The notes under the pieces: model-generated
The model's database searches: none
What the model was told of the DNA's origin: nothing
Seen by the model: only the letters and a program-made list of their open reading frames with translations
Part shown: one piece after another, positions 63,610 to 64,000 of the stretch
Layout: each line of letters opens with the position of its first letter
Numbering within the stretch: position 1 is the first letter of the stretch
Made by a program: the position numbers and the translations under genes
Origin: Ariolimax columbianus
Lineage: Eukaryota; Mollusca; Gastropoda; Stylommatophora; Arionidae
NCBI GenBank assembly: GCA_036924085.1
Contig: JAVGWX010000011.1
Span: 22,703,739 to 22,767,738 of the forward strand
Direction of reading: 5' to 3'
DNA length: 64,000 bases

Positions 63610-64000
63610 TAGAGACAGCTTCAGGGAGATAGGATGTAATGCGGAGACAGAGAGAGAGAGACCGAGACAGCTTCAGGGAGATAGGATGTAATGCGGAGAC
63701 AGAGAGAGAGAGACCGAGACAGCTTCAGGGAGATAGGATGTAATGCGGAGACAGAGAGAGAGACCAAGACAGCTTCAGGGAGATAGGATGTAATGCGGAG
63801 ACAGAGAGAGAGACCGAGACAGCTTCAGGGAGATAGGATGTAATGCGGAGACAGAGAGAGAGAGACCGAGACAGCTTCAGGGAGATAGGATGTAATGCGG
63901 AGACAGAGAGAGAGAGACCGAGACAGCTTCAGGGAGATAGGATGTAATGCGGAGACAGAGAGAGACTGAGACAGCTTCAGGGAGATAGGATGTAATGCGG
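63610..64000. repeat. 46-52-bp array with internal (GA)n, cut by window end
   Basis: Eight units of 'gacagcttcagggagatagg' + 'atgtaatgcggagacagaga' + (GA)n. The non-GA part is invariant; the (GA)n part changes in length between units. It continues past 64000. Confidence 0.95.

Overview
The window looks like intergenic DNA from a metazoan nuclear genome. I could support no host protein-coding gene, rRNA or true tRNA gene. What can be read is transposable-element (TE) remnants and tandem repeats. The TE mix is non-LTR retrotransposons of several kinds (RT plus RNase H type, CR1/L2-like, and endonuclease-RT LINEs with a C-terminal zinc finger), a Penelope-like element with a GIY-YIG endonuclease, mariner and hAT relatives, and at least six short interspersed families, four of them with tRNA-like heads. 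This fits an invertebrate. A lophotrochozoan such as a mollusc is my guess, not something the sequence proves.

Layout. 0-8 kb: SINE A and SINE B copies, a 34-bp array, a foldback mariner, a palindromic foldback element and SINE C/D copies. 8-11.3 kb: about 3 kb of pyrimidine-rich minisatellites. 11.5-20.4 kb: a 42-bp array broken by a LINE 3' end, a mariner fragment, purine-rich DNA, a SINE A swollen to 1.8 kb by about 44 copies of an internal 33-mer, SINE B copies and an 18-bp array. 20.4-29.3 kb: a decayed mariner with both inverted ends, a 2.3-kb RT-RNase H LINE, and LINE pieces carrying 52-bp and 23-bp arrays. 30-34.8 kb: a 2.3-kb imperfect palindrome, a 33-bp array and an expanded SINE B. 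35-42.8 kb: a 25-bp array, a LINE reading frame split by an 18-bp array, and a 38-bp array. 43-50 kb: Penelope terminal repeat, SINEs, a non-autonomous hAT with two internal arrays, and nested insertions. 50.7-53.9 kb: CR1/L2-like LINE, SINE B with an AACC-type tail array, 54-bp array. 55.4-61 kb: 50-bp array, then a zinc-finger LINE interrupted by a 2.6-kb 13-bp array and by a Penelope insertion. 61-64 kb: SINE C with two expansions, TG-rich DNA and a 46-52-bp array running off the end.

The unifying observation is that roughly one third of the window is tandem repeat (my hand estimate), and at least 14 of about 28 arrays lie inside or at the tail of a TE whose own sequence supplies the repeat unit. 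The same SINE family has expanded at different internal positions in different copies. The window therefore reads as a record of TE insertion followed by local minisatellite birth. Nested insertions with target-site duplications (12 bp at 48.26/48.76 kb, 9 bp at 60.0/60.8 kb, about 10 bp at 47.5/47.76 kb) give relative ages. All coding remnants carry stops, frameshifts or truncations, and none appears able to mobilise by itself.
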